DNA of 64,000 bases from Pseudomonas gingeri (GTDB lineage: Bacteria; Pseudomonadota; Gammaproteobacteria; Pseudomonadales; Pseudomonadaceae): positions 309,633 through 373,632 of the forward strand of contig NZ_JACAQA010000018.1 in the NCBI RefSeq assembly GCF_013385425.1, given 5' to 3'. Of the stretch, positions 1 to 9,354 are shown piece by piece (the stretch's first letter is position 1; each line of letters starts with the position of its first letter). The notes beneath the pieces are model-generated. The model worked only from the letters and a program-made list of their open reading frames with translations. It was not told the DNA's origin and made no database searches. The position numbers were made by a program, and so were the translations under genes.

Positions 1-206
1 AATACACCTCGCGCCACCGGGTCAAGCCAGGCATCACCGGACTCGCCCAGATCAATGGCTACCGCGGCGAAACCGACACCCTGGAAAAAATCGAAAAACG
101 TGTCGAGTTCGATCTGGAGTACATCGAAAACTGGTCGATCTGGTTCGACCTCTACATCCTGTTCCGCACTGTCCCGGCAGTGCTCATGACCCGCGAGGCC
201 TTCTGA
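1..206 (+). CDS. pslA: PslA-like undecaprenyl-phosphate sugar-1-phosphate transferase, C-terminal end (partial)
   Basis: Only the last 67 codons lie in the window; the reading frame starts at base 3. The translation contains RVKPGITGLAQINGYRGE, then EFDLEYIENWSIWFDLYILF, which is the C-terminal signature of the bacterial sugar transferase family (WcaJ/PslA type). These membrane enzymes start polysaccharide repeat units by moving a sugar-1-phosphate onto undecaprenyl phosphate. The TGA stop is followed directly by the ATG of pslB (TGAATG), so the two are translated from one message. Assignment to PslA rather than another initiating transferase rests on the psl-ordered genes that follow. Confidence 0.88.
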   Translation, partial: YTSRHRVKPGITGLAQINGYRGETDTLEKIEKRVEFDLEYIENWSIWFDLYILFRTVPAVLMTREAF

Positions 207-1664
207 ATGGGCGTACTCATCCCCTGCATCATCGCCGGTGGCGCCGGCACCCGTTTGTGGCCGGTCTCCCGCGAGGCCATGCCGAAACCCTTCATGCGCC
301 TGCCCGACGGCGAAAGCCTGTTGCAGAAGACCTTCCGCCGGGCCGCCGAACTGCCCGGTGTCCAGCGGGTACTGACGGTGACCAACCGCGAGGTGTTCTT
401 CCGTACCCTGGATGACTACCGCCAGTTGAACAAGGCCGACGCGGCGCTGGACTTCATCCTCGAACCCTTTGGTCGCAACACCGCCCCGGCCATCGCCGCG
501 GCGGCCTTGCATGTGGCCAGGCTCTACGGCGACGACGCGCAACTGCTGGTTCTGCCGGCCGATCACCTGATCAAGGACCTGGACGCCTTCGCCAAGGCGG
601 TCGACAGCGCTCGACTCCTGGCCGAGCAAGGCTGGCTGGTGACCTTCGGCCTGGTACCGACCCACCCCGAGACCGGCTTCGGCTATATCGAGAAAGGCCA
701 GGCCCTGGGCGATGAGGCGTTCCAGGTCGCCCGCTTTGTCGAGAAGCCCGATGCGAAGACCGCGCAGCAGTACCTCAATGGCGGCCGGTACCTGTGGAAC
801 GCCGGCATGTTCTGCATGCGGGCCGACGCCGTGCTGCGCGAACTGCGCGAACACGCCCCGGACGTCCTCGAGGCCATGACCGAGTGCCTGGCCCTCAGCC
901 ACAGCCGCGAAGGCAGCCAGGAACTTCAACTGGAACTGGATGGCAAGAGCCTGGCCCGGGCGCCGGACATCTCCATCGACTACGCCCTGATGGAACGCTC
1001 GCGCAAAGTCGCGGTGGTGCCCTGCCAACTCGGCTGGAGCGACATCGGTTCGTGGCAGGCGGTGCGTGAACTGACACCGGCCGATGCCCAGGGCAACCAG
1101 TGCAACGGCGAGACCGTGCTGCATGACGTCAGCAACTGCTACATCGATTCGCCCAAGCGCCTGGTGGGCGGCGTCGGGCTCAAGGACCTGATCATCATCG
1201 ACACGCCGGACGCCTTGCTGATCGCCGACGGCAAACGCAGCCAGGACGTCAGGCTGATCGCCCAGGAACTCAAGCGCCAGGGCCACGACGCCTATCGCCT
1301 GCACCGTACCGTGAGCCGTCCATGGGGCACCTACACCGTGCTCGAGGAAGGCAAGCGCTTCAAGATCAAGCGCATCGTGGTCAAGCCCAATGCGTCGCTG
1401 TCGCTGCAGATGCACCACCATCGCAGCGAACACTGGATCGTGGTCAGCGGCATGGCGCGGGTCACCAACGGCGACAACGAGTTCATGCTCGATACCAATG
1501 AGTCGACCTTTATCAAGCCGGGCAAACAGCACCGGCTGGTCAACCCGGGGGTGATCGACCTGGTGATGATCGAAGTACAGAGCGGCGAATACCTCGGCGA
1601 AGACGACATCGTGCGTTTCACCGATATTTATGGACGGGTTCCCGTCGAAACCAGCAAGACCTGA
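207..1664 (+). CDS. pslB: Mannose-1-phosphate guanylyltransferase / mannose-6-phosphate isomerase
   Basis: This 485-residue bifunctional enzyme makes mannose-6-phosphate and GDP-mannose, the sugar donor for the polysaccharide. The N-terminal nucleotidyltransferase domain (about 1-280) has the pyrophosphorylase loop GGAGTRLWPVSR near residue 11 and FVEKPD further in. The C-terminal cupin isomerase domain (about 330-480) has the metal-binding QMHHHRSEHW and ends in GEYLGEDDIVRFTDIYGR. Length fits the AlgA/WbpW/PslB family, and PslB is chosen by position. Start is the ATG abutting the pslA stop. An 84-base gap separates it from pslD. Confidence 0.95.
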   Translation: MGVLIPCIIAGGAGTRLWPVSREAMPKPFMRLPDGESLLQKTFRRAAELPGVQRVLTVTNREVFFRTLDDYRQLNKADAALDFILEPFGRNTAPAIAAAALHVARLYGDDAQLLVLPADHLIKDLDAFAKAVDSARLLAEQGWLVTFGLVPTHPETGFGYIEKGQALGDEAFQVARFVEKPDAKTAQQYLNGGRYLWNAGMFCMRADAVLRELREHAPDVLEAMTECLALSHSREGSQELQLELDGKSLARAPDISIDYALMERSRKVAVVPCQLGWSDIGSWQAVRELTPADAQGNQCNGETVLHDVSNCYIDSPKRLVGGVGLKDLIIIDTPDALLIADGKRSQDVRLIAQELKRQGHDAYRLHRTVSRPWGTYTVLEEGKRFKIKRIVVKPNASLSLQMHHHRSEHWIVVSGMARVTNGDNEFMLDTNESTFIKPGKQHRLVNPGVIDLVMIEVQSGEYLGEDDIVRFTDIYGRVPVETSKT

Positions 1665-1748
1665 GACACCTGAAACAGTAGGAGCACCCACATGCGCGGA
1701 CCCGGGTCCGTCAAGGGGGGTAACCATGCATAAAGGGAAGACTGACCA

Positions 1749-2531
1749 ATGAACAAACTCCTGCTGATCCTCAGTGTTTTATTAATCAGCGCGTGCAGCA
1801 TACCGGCCAAGGTGGCATTACCGGATAACGACGTCCTGCGCGAAGGTCACCGGGCCGGCGACGCCCTGGCCGGCAAGCCGCTGCCGGACCAGCGCATCCG
1901 CGCCGGCGACACCTTGCGTATCGTGCGCAATACCGGTGAAGCGCCGTCCATTTCCGCCTTCACCGCCAACTCGATCTACGAACTGACGCTGTTCATCGTG
2001 ATGAATGACGGCAGCTTTTCCTACCCCTATGTCGGCAACGTCAAGGCCGCCGGCCTGACCCCCCAACAACTGACCCTGATCCTCGAAGACAAGCTGAAGA
2101 ATATCTACCAGGATTCGGCCCTGACGGTGAATATCTCCCAGGCCCCGAGCAACACCGTGTTCGTCGGTGGCTCGGTGCGCACCCCGGCCAGCCTGCCGGT
2201 GACCACCGTCACCACCCTGGAACAGGCCCTGATCGGCGCCGGCGGTCTGTTGCCGGTGGGCGACAGCCGCAATATCGCCTTGCTGCGCCAGGACGACGAC
2301 GGTCGCTACAAGACCTACTTCTTCGACTATCGCGACACCATGCTCGCCGGCGCCAGCAACCGCGCACCGGTGCTGCTGCAACGCGGCGACGTGGTGTTCG
2401 TGCCCAAGTCCCATGTGGGCAACGGCATCGAGTGGGTCGACCTGTATCTGAACCAATTGATTCCCTTCCAGAAATCCATTGGCATCGGCGCGAACTACAA
2501 CCTGAACAACTCCACCAGCACTGGCAACTGA
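1749..2531 (+). CDS. pslD: Polysaccharide export outer-membrane lipoprotein (Wza/PslD type)
   Basis: 260 residues. The N terminus is a lipoprotein signal peptide ending in the lipobox ISAC with Cys16. The body has the polysaccharide-export (Poly_export) segment starting near IRAGDTLRIVRNTGE and a SLBB-like segment with VFVGGSVRTPASLPV. Such proteins form the outer-membrane channel for the exopolysaccharide and work with the PslE co-polymerase encoded next. Compared with P. aeruginosa, pslC is missing from between pslB and this gene. Confidence 0.93.
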   Translation: MNKLLLILSVLLISACSIPAKVALPDNDVLREGHRAGDALAGKPLPDQRIRAGDTLRIVRNTGEAPSISAFTANSIYELTLFIVMNDGSFSYPYVGNVKAAGLTPQQLTLILEDKLKNIYQDSALTVNISQAPSNTVFVGGSVRTPASLPVTTVTTLEQALIGAGGLLPVGDSRNIALLRQDDDGRYKTYFFDYRDTMLAGASNRAPVLLQRGDVVFVPKSHVGNGIEWVDLYLNQLIPFQKSIGIGANYNLNNSTSTGN

Positions 2532-2549
2532 TCGTTAAGGACAACAGAC

Positions 2550-4544
2550 ATGATCAATATCCGCTCCTTCCGAGACTTGTTGCGCCTATTCTTCATCTTC
2601 AAGCGCGAAGTGAAAACCACTGTGCTAGTGACTTTCGTCGTCATCCTGCTGGGAGCCTTCCTGTTGCCCAACCGCTACGAGTCCACGGCCCTGCTGCTGG
2701 TCAAGCCGGGCCGGGACACCAGCACCTTGCCGATCGAGATCTCCGACCGCCAGGCAACTATTATCCCCAGCGCCCAGCGCGACCCGATCATCGATGAGGA
2801 ACGCATCCTCACCGGGCGCCCGATCGCCCGGCTGGTAGCCGAGCAATACCTCGACGAGCTGTCCAGGGTACCGCCCCAGGAAGGCTTTATCGCCACCCTC
2901 AAGACCCTGGTCAAGAGCACGGTGCAGGGCCTGCTGGATGTCGGTCGCGGCCTGCTGCAACTGCTCGGTCTGGTGGAGAAGCAGACACCGGTCGAACGCC
3001 TCGCCGACCAGTTGACGAAGTACTTCAGCGTGACCCACGCCGTGGGCTCCTCGGTGATGGAAATCAGCTTCACCTGGAACGACCCGCAGGTCGCCCAGAC
3101 CATCGTCAAGAGCTGGATCGAGCAGTATGAACAGGAACGCACCCGCACCCTGGGGCGTAAAAGCCTGTACGCCTTCTATGAAGGCGAAAGTACCGCGACC
3201 ACCAAACGCATCCTCGACTACAAGAAACAGATCGAGGCCCATCTCAACGAGCTCGGAGCGGTGAGCATCGGCGAGCGCCTGAACGATATCTCGCGCAACC
3301 TCAACAACCTGCGCGGCGAGCACCTGAACACCACCCGTGCGGTGGCCTCGACCAAGAGCGGGCTGGACCGGATCAAAGCCCAGCTCGACAGCATGAAGAA
3401 AGAAATCAGCATCGGTCGGCAGATGAGCATCAACCCGGACCGCCAGGACCTGCAACAGCGGATCAACGCCAAGCAGATCGAACGCCAGGAAATGCTCCGC
3501 ACCTTCAAGGAAGGCGCACCGCCGGTGAAGGCCATGGACAAGGCGATTGCCAACCTGGAAGACCTGCTCAAGTCGCAGAACGCGGTAGTCCAGCGCACCG
3601 ATAACCTGGCGCCGAACCCGGTCTACACCCGCCTGCAGAACAGCTTCGCCGACCAGGAGGCCAGCCTCAGCCGCTTGCAGACCCAGGCCGCCCAGCAGGA
3701 AACCCAGCTCAACCAGTTGGAACAGGACCGCCGTCAGGCCCTGGCCCTGGAGCCGGAAATGGCCCGCCTGCAACGTGAACTCGATGCCGCGGAAAAGAGC
3801 TTCGCCCTGTACAGCACCAGTACCGAGAAAGCGCGGATCGACCGTGAACTGGACAAGAGCCAGATCAGCAACATCGCGGTGATCGAACAGGCCACCCTCA
3901 ACGAAAGCCGGGTCTTCCCGAAAAGCCTGACCATGCTCTTGCTGGCCATTCCGCTGAGCCTGGGGGTCGGCCTGCTGGCCCTGTATTTCTTCTATCTGCT
4001 GGACCAGCGCATCCACGACGGCGACAAGATCGAGTCACGCTTCGGGGTCAAGATCTGGACCAGCCTGCAAGACATCAGCAACGGCAGCATCCAGCGTCGC
4101 ACCGCGTTCACTGCCAGCATGTACCGGCTCTATGGGGTCCTGCCACTGGAACAGGTCGCCGAACACGGACTGGCCATCGGCCTGACCTCGGCCCGGCGTG
4201 GCGAAGGGGTCAGCTTCGTCATCGAGCACCTGGCCAACCTGCTGCAGGAACGCGGCCATCGGGTCCGCGTCGACGGCCAAGGCCCGGCGCATCCGGGGGA
4301 AATCCTGCTGCTCAATGCCGGCGCGTTCTTCTCCAACCAGGAAGCCTTCGTGACCCTGCGCCAGGCCGACCTGATCGCGCTGATCATCGAAGCGGAAAGC
4401 ACCACCGTACCGATCCTGGAAAATGCCCTGTCGACACTCAATACCGCGTTCAAGCGCGTCGACGGCATCATCCTCAATCGCCGGCGTTTCGAGATCCCCG
4501 AGCGTGTACTCAATACCCTGGCCCGCATCCGGAGCCATGCCTGA
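2550..4544 (+). CDS. pslE: Chain-length determinant / co-polymerase PslE
   Basis: 664 residues, close to the roughly 660 of P. aeruginosa PslE. An N-terminal Wzz domain has a first membrane segment near residues 28-46 (VLVTFVVILLGAFLLP). A long periplasmic coiled-coil region follows (about 180-440, rich in Gln/Glu heptads). A second membrane segment lies near 455-480 (TMLLLAIPLSLGVGLLALYFFY). The cytoplasmic C terminus resembles a BY-kinase or ParA-type ATPase, but the P-loop position reads LTSARRGEGVSF without a GKS/T, so ATP binding is probably lost. It should set chain length and bridge to PslD. The gene overlaps pslF by one base. Confidence 0.92.
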   Translation: MINIRSFRDLLRLFFIFKREVKTTVLVTFVVILLGAFLLPNRYESTALLLVKPGRDTSTLPIEISDRQATIIPSAQRDPIIDEERILTGRPIARLVAEQYLDELSRVPPQEGFIATLKTLVKSTVQGLLDVGRGLLQLLGLVEKQTPVERLADQLTKYFSVTHAVGSSVMEISFTWNDPQVAQTIVKSWIEQYEQERTRTLGRKSLYAFYEGESTATTKRILDYKKQIEAHLNELGAVSIGERLNDISRNLNNLRGEHLNTTRAVASTKSGLDRIKAQLDSMKKEISIGRQMSINPDRQDLQQRINAKQIERQEMLRTFKEGAPPVKAMDKAIANLEDLLKSQNAVVQRTDNLAPNPVYTRLQNSFADQEASLSRLQTQAAQQETQLNQLEQDRRQALALEPEMARLQRELDAAEKSFALYSTSTEKARIDRELDKSQISNIAVIEQATLNESRVFPKSLTMLLLAIPLSLGVGLLALYFFYLLDQRIHDGDKIESRFGVKIWTSLQDISNGSIQRRTAFTASMYRLYGVLPLEQVAEHGLAIGLTSARRGEGVSFVIEHLANLLQERGHRVRVDGQGPAHPGEILLLNAGAFFSNQEAFVTLRQADLIALIIEAESTTVPILENALSTLNTAFKRVDGIILNRRRFEIPERVLNTLARIRSHA

Positions 4545-5734
4545 TGCATATCGCCCTGATAGCGCCCCTGCCACCGGAACAGAATGGCATAGCCGACTAC
4601 GCCGGGCATCTGAAAGCGGCGCTGGAAAACCTCGGGGTGCGTGTCAGCACGCCCCTGGCGGGAGTGGGCAACGACCCGCAACGGGCCAGGGAGCTTGTAG
4701 CGCAGGCATCGTGGCAGGGCATCGATCTGGTCCACGCCGAAATCGGGGGCGGGCGCCTGGCCGAGTTCCATGCTTTGAAGGCCCTGCGCGCACGCTTCCC
4801 GGCGCTGCCGCTGACCGCGACCTTGCATGACCCGGAACGCCTGGTCTGGCGCCGCGAGCGCTTGCCCTGGCCGCTGTCGCTGGCCGCACGGCTGCCTTCG
4901 CCGCTACCACAGATGGCCACGGTGCTGGCCGATCCGCTGTGCCTGTACGAGGAGCGGCAACTGGCCCGCAGCCTGACCCGCCTGGTGACACTCACCCATT
5001 CGGGCGGCCATTGCCTGCGCCAGCGCATGGGGTTGCGCAACGAACAGATGGCAGTGATTGCCCACGGTAACCTGGCCATCGCGGCAAAGCCCCTGCCCGC
5101 GCTGGAGCCGCTGCGACTGCTGTACTTCGGTTTCATCTACCGCGGCAAGGGCATCGAAGACCTGCTCGACGCCCTGGCCATCACCTTCACCCAGCAACCG
5201 GCTTTGCGGACCCGCGTGCGCCTGACCCTGGCCGGGGGCAGCGAGCCGGAGATGGCCTTCGGCCCTTCGGGCAGCTATCTCGATCAACTGCGCCAGCACA
5301 TCCAGAGCCTTGGCCTGCAAGACAACGTCGACTGGCAACTGGACCTGCCGGCCGCCGAGATCCCCGCCGTAATCCAGGCCCACCACGTGATGGTGCTGCC
5401 GTACCGCGAGTCGAGCAAACTCAAACTGCTGGGCAGCCTGCGCGGGACCAGCGGCGCGCTGTCCTGGGCCGTGGCCTGCGGACGCGGCGTCATCACCTCG
5501 GACGCACGTTCCTTTGCCGAGGAAGTGTCCCAGGGCAACGGCGTGATTTTCCCCCAGGGCAATGTCACGGCCCTGGCGACGGAGCTGAGCCACTTGTGCG
5601 CCAAGCCGGAACTGGCGATCAGTTGGGCCGAACAGGCCAGCGCGATCGGCGCACAGCGGGTCTGGAGCCACACCGCCGAGCGCTTCCTGCAGTTGTTCCA
5701 ACAGGCCTGCGGAGGACATCAAGATGTGGCGTAG
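4544..5734 (+). CDS. pslF: Family 4 glycosyltransferase PslF
   Basis: 396 residues with a GT-B fold. The N-terminal acceptor lobe begins MHIALIAPLPPEQNGIADYAG. The C-terminal donor lobe contains LRLLYFGFIYRGKGIEDLLDAL and, near the end, the GT4 nucleotide-sugar region (SWAVACGRGVITSD and FAEEVSQGNGVIF). It would add one sugar of the psl repeat unit on the cytoplasmic side. The ATG overlaps the pslE stop (TGATG) and the 3' end overlaps pslG by 11 bases. The exact sugar cannot be read from sequence. Confidence 0.88.
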   Translation: MHIALIAPLPPEQNGIADYAGHLKAALENLGVRVSTPLAGVGNDPQRARELVAQASWQGIDLVHAEIGGGRLAEFHALKALRARFPALPLTATLHDPERLVWRRERLPWPLSLAARLPSPLPQMATVLADPLCLYEERQLARSLTRLVTLTHSGGHCLRQRMGLRNEQMAVIAHGNLAIAAKPLPALEPLRLLYFGFIYRGKGIEDLLDALAITFTQQPALRTRVRLTLAGGSEPEMAFGPSGSYLDQLRQHIQSLGLQDNVDWQLDLPAAEIPAVIQAHHVMVLPYRESSKLKLLGSLRGTSGALSWAVACGRGVITSDARSFAEEVSQGNGVIFPQGNVTALATELSHLCAKPELAISWAEQASAIGAQRVWSHTAERFLQLFQQACGGHQDVA

Positions 5735-7049
5735 AGCCTTTTTATGGTTCCCGGCCCTGTTGCTGATGGCGCTCGCCGTCAGCCTGATCCCCTGGAGTCC
5801 CCAGGTCGCCGCCCAGACGACGCTCAAGGCGCCCCGCGCGGTGGAGTGGAAAAACTTTCTCGGGGTCAACGCCCAGTTCCAGTATTTCGATCCGGACATC
5901 TACCAGAAACAGATGACGCAGCTCGATGCACTGGGCCTGAACTGGGTGCGCCTGACCCTGCACTGGTTCATCATCGAACCCGAACAGGGGGCTTTCCAGT
6001 TCAGCGAACTCGATGCTGCCATGGCGGCGATGAAGAGCCATGGCTACAACACCGTCGCCTACCTGGTCGGCTCGCCGCCGTTCGCCAGCAGCGCTCCGGC
6101 CGGCACCCCGAGCAGCGACCAGTATCCACCGACGGACTTCAAGCTGTTCGCCTCGCGCATGGTCACCCTGGCCCAGCGCTACCCCCAGGTGAGCACCTGG
6201 CAGGTATGGAACGAACCGAACATCATCTGGCGGCCCAAGGAAGATCCCGCAGCCTACTACCAGATGCTGAGCACCACCGCCGATGCCATCCGCACCCAGG
6301 TGCCGGGCAAAGCCATCGCCACCGCCGGCGTCGCTTACTTCGGCCAGATGCACAGTACCCCCGGCTTGATGCTCGACGCCCTGTTGGGCCAGGGACTGGC
6401 CGGCCAGAACATCATCGCCGCCTATCACCCCTATACCCAATTCCCGGAAGGCGACGACGCCGCGGCCCAGGACTTCCTGCTCAGGGGCAATGCCATGAAC
6501 AGCGATCTGCACGGCAAGGGCGTCACCCAGGTCTGGGCCACCGAATGGGGCTGGTCGAGCTATGACGGTCCCAAGGAAATGCAGGCACTGATCGGCGTCG
6601 ACGGACAGGCCGACTACACTCTGCGACGCCTGGCACTGATGAGCGCCATGGACTACCAACGGATCTTCCTGTTCAACCTCAGCGACCTGGATCAGCGAAC
6701 CACCCCGCGCGACCAGCATTACGGCCTGCTCGACCTCAACGGCGAGCCGAAACCGGTGTATAACGCCCTGAAGAACTTCCTCACGGTCACCGGCCCGGCC
6801 CTCCAGCCGGCCGACGCCCCGTCGTCGAGCAATGCGCCCGCCGACCTCTACAACATCACCTGGACCCGCAATGACGGCGCCCATGTCTGGATGTTCTGGA
6901 GTGCCAGCGGCCAGAGCCTGCAATTGCCCGGTGTGACCCAAGCGGCGCTGTTCGACCCGTTGACCGGCACCCAGACAACTCTGAGCGACAGCACAGCCAT
7001 TACCGTGCCGCTGAAAACCAGCCTGCAGCTATTGGTGTGGACGCCATGA
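5724..7049 (+). CDS. pslG: Periplasmic glycoside hydrolase PslG (GH39 family)
   Basis: 441 residues. A hydrophobic N terminus (residues 5-30, ending QVAAQT) acts as signal peptide or membrane anchor. The (beta/alpha)8 hydrolase domain carries the acid/base glutamate in VWNEPN (Glu164) and the nucleophile glutamate in WATEWGW (Glu274), so both catalytic residues are present. A small beta domain follows. P. aeruginosa PslG is an endoglycosidase that cleaves Psl and affects biofilm matrix turnover. The gene overlaps both neighbours by a few bases, as expected for a core operon member. Confidence 0.93.
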   Translation: MWRRAFLWFPALLLMALAVSLIPWSPQVAAQTTLKAPRAVEWKNFLGVNAQFQYFDPDIYQKQMTQLDALGLNWVRLTLHWFIIEPEQGAFQFSELDAAMAAMKSHGYNTVAYLVGSPPFASSAPAGTPSSDQYPPTDFKLFASRMVTLAQRYPQVSTWQVWNEPNIIWRPKEDPAAYYQMLSTTADAIRTQVPGKAIATAGVAYFGQMHSTPGLMLDALLGQGLAGQNIIAAYHPYTQFPEGDDAAAQDFLLRGNAMNSDLHGKGVTQVWATEWGWSSYDGPKEMQALIGVDGQADYTLRRLALMSAMDYQRIFLFNLSDLDQRTTPRDQHYGLLDLNGEPKPVYNALKNFLTVTGPALQPADAPSSSNAPADLYNITWTRNDGAHVWMFWSASGQSLQLPGVTQAALFDPLTGTQTTLSDSTAITVPLKTSLQLLVWTP

Positions 7050-8263
7050 AAATCCTCTGGACCCTGCCCTACCTGCCCTGGCCCACCACCAGTGGCGGCA
7101 AGACCCGGCAATTTCACCTGCTGCGCAGCCTCGCCGCGCGCGGGCATCGGATTACCCTGCTGGTGCAATCGAAAACCGACGTCGACGAGGCTACCCGCCA
7201 CGCCCTGGCGCCGATTGTCGAACGCCTGATCGTGGTCCCGCGACGCTCGTTACGCAGCCTGAAAACCCTGCTCGGCGTGCTGCTCGCGCCCTACCCGATG
7301 CTGGCCACGATCAACGGCCTGGCGCCGCAGTTGCAGGCCCGGTTGCGCACCCTGCTGGAAGAAGACTGGGACGTGATCCAGATCGAGCACAGCTACAGCT
7401 TCCAGCCCTTCGAACAACCACTGCTCGATGCCGGCAAGCCTTTTATTCTCACCGAGCACAATGTCGAGTCGGCCCTCGGCGCCGCCAGTTATGACCGCCT
7501 GCCAGGCTGGATGAAGCCCTTCACGCAATATGACCAGCGACGCTATCGGCGCTGGGAAAGCCGGGTGTTTCGCCAGGCCGCCGAACTGATCGCGGTGACC
7601 CGCGACGACGCCACGGTACTGCGCCAGCAGACCGGCAAGCCGGTGGCGGTGGTGGTCAACGGCGTCGACACTGGCCTCTATGCCGGCGTCCAACCCGACC
7701 TCCACGCCCGACGCCTGCTGTTTATCGGCAACTACGAATACAGTCCGAACCTGGACGCCGTCGAATGGGCCCTGGAGGAAATTCTCCCGGCCCTGTGGCT
7801 GCTCAATCCGGGGGTCCGTTTCGCCATTGCCGGATTCGGCTTGCCGGATGCCTGGCGCGCGCGCTGGACCGATCCGCGAATCGAATGGCAAGGTTTTGTC
7901 CCCGACCTGCGCACCCTGCAAAGCAAAGCCTCGGTGTTCTTCGCACCGCTGCGCCAGGGCGGCGGCTCCAAGCTCAAGGTGCTCGAGGCCATGGCCGCCG
8001 GCCTGCCGGTGGTCACCACCGGCCAGGGCGTGTCGGGACTGAAGGTCGAAAACGGCCAACACTATCTGGGCAGCGAGGACCCGCAAGCCCTGGCCCGGAT
8101 GCTCGCCGAACTTCTCGAACACCCGTCGCGCCTGCACCAGATCGCCGAAGCCGGCCGGGCCTACGTCAAGGCCGAACACGATTGGTCCGTGGCCGCCGCA
8201 CAACTGGAAGCGGTCTATAACCGCCTCCCCCACCTCAAGGAAGCAGAATCCGTATGCGCATAG
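7046..8263 (+). CDS. pslH: Family 4 glycosyltransferase PslH
   Basis: 405 residues, starting at ATG 7046 (MKILWTLPYLPWPTTSGG), which overlaps the pslG stop as ATGA. An in-frame GTG nine bases upstream is less likely because the family N terminus begins at MKI. GT-B features include the acceptor-lobe glycine region near the start, the donor-lobe LLFIGNYEYSPNLDAVEWAL, and the family motif FFAPLRQGGGSKLKVLEAMA (E7-type). It adds a sugar to the repeat unit in the cytoplasm. It overlaps pslI by 10 bases. Confidence 0.9.
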   Translation: MKILWTLPYLPWPTTSGGKTRQFHLLRSLAARGHRITLLVQSKTDVDEATRHALAPIVERLIVVPRRSLRSLKTLLGVLLAPYPMLATINGLAPQLQARLRTLLEEDWDVIQIEHSYSFQPFEQPLLDAGKPFILTEHNVESALGAASYDRLPGWMKPFTQYDQRRYRRWESRVFRQAAELIAVTRDDATVLRQQTGKPVAVVVNGVDTGLYAGVQPDLHARRLLFIGNYEYSPNLDAVEWALEEILPALWLLNPGVRFAIAGFGLPDAWRARWTDPRIEWQGFVPDLRTLQSKASVFFAPLRQGGGSKLKVLEAMAAGLPVVTTGQGVSGLKVENGQHYLGSEDPQALARMLAELLEHPSRLHQIAEAGRAYVKAEHDWSVAAAQLEAVYNRLPHLKEAESVCA

Positions 8264-9354
8264 GTCTGGATTATCGCCCGGCAGCGGGTTACACCCACAG
8301 CGGCATCGGCCGTCAGAACCTGGCCCTGGAGCAAGCCCTGCGCGCCCATCCCGAGGTGAGCCTGCAACTGTTCGGGGTAGCTCCGGAGGATCACCCGATC
8401 CGTCGCCGCGTCCACTGTCCGAAATGGGGCTCGCCCTTGTTCGGCGTACACCGTCTGCCGATACGCCTGCGCTTCGAGGCCGGCTTCCTGCCCGGCGCGT
8501 TGCGCGAAGCAGGGATCGAGGTCTACCTCTGCAACTTCAACATGGGCCTGCCGCCAGGGCGCAAGCCCGCCGGCATGCGTTATGTGCTGCAACTCCATGA
8601 CCTGTTCCAGCTGACCCTGCAAAACAGCCACGGTTCGAAACTCAAGGAACGCGTCTACCGGGCCACCGACCGCCTCTCCATCGGCCATTCGGTAAAGGTC
8701 GCCGACCGGATCTGGACCCCATCGCAATACACCGCCGACGAACTGGTCAAGTTGTTTCCCGAAGCCCGCGACAAGGTCCGCGTGTTGCCCAACCTGGTCA
8801 CCGGTTTCGTCGGTGAGGCCGCCGACATCAGCGACCTGCAAGTGCCTGAACGCTACTGGCTGGCCGTCGGCACCCGTGAGCCGCGCAAGAACATCCCCTG
8901 GTTCGTCAGCGCCTGGCACGCCGCCCGCCAGCAATCGCCGCAGGTACCGGAGTTGGTGCTGATCGGCGCCCCCGAGGACCTGCCCGCGTCGCTGCAACAC
9001 CTGCCGGGCCTGCATTACCTGACCGGCCTCAGCGATGCACAACTGCACGGGGTGTACCAACAGGCCGAGCGTTTGTGGCAACCGTCTTATGCCGAAGGTT
9101 TCGGTCTGCCGGTGATCGAAGCCCTCAGCGTCGGCACCCCGGTGGCCGTCGCCAGCGGGTCGGCGCTGGACGAAATCACGCCACCGCACAGCCCACGCTT
9201 CTCGCCCACTGACGGCCCGGCCCTCAGCGCGCTGATGATCGGTCTGGCAGACGCCCCCGCCGAGGACCCCGAGGCACTTCGGACCTGGGCCGCGGGTTAT
9301 GGCACCGCGGCCTACCAGGAGCGCTTCAACCACCTGATCGAGGAGCTGAAATAA
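8254..9354 (+). CDS. pslI: Family 4 glycosyltransferase PslI
   Basis: 366 residues. The N terminus MRIGLDYRPAAGYTHSGIGR is the acceptor lobe. The donor lobe contains YWLAVGTREPRKN and the nucleotide-sugar binding stretch PSYAEGFGLPVIEALSVGTP, a textbook GT4 E-x7-E region. Position fits PslI, which in P. aeruginosa is a GT4 enzyme of repeat-unit assembly. The stop overlaps the pslJ start (TAATG). Confidence 0.9.
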   Translation: MRIGLDYRPAAGYTHSGIGRQNLALEQALRAHPEVSLQLFGVAPEDHPIRRRVHCPKWGSPLFGVHRLPIRLRFEAGFLPGALREAGIEVYLCNFNMGLPPGRKPAGMRYVLQLHDLFQLTLQNSHGSKLKERVYRATDRLSIGHSVKVADRIWTPSQYTADELVKLFPEARDKVRVLPNLVTGFVGEAADISDLQVPERYWLAVGTREPRKNIPWFVSAWHAARQQSPQVPELVLIGAPEDLPASLQHLPGLHYLTGLSDAQLHGVYQQAERLWQPSYAEGFGLPVIEALSVGTPVAVASGSALDEITPPHSPRFSPTDGPALSALMIGLADAPAEDPEALRTWAAGYGTAAYQERFNHLIEELK

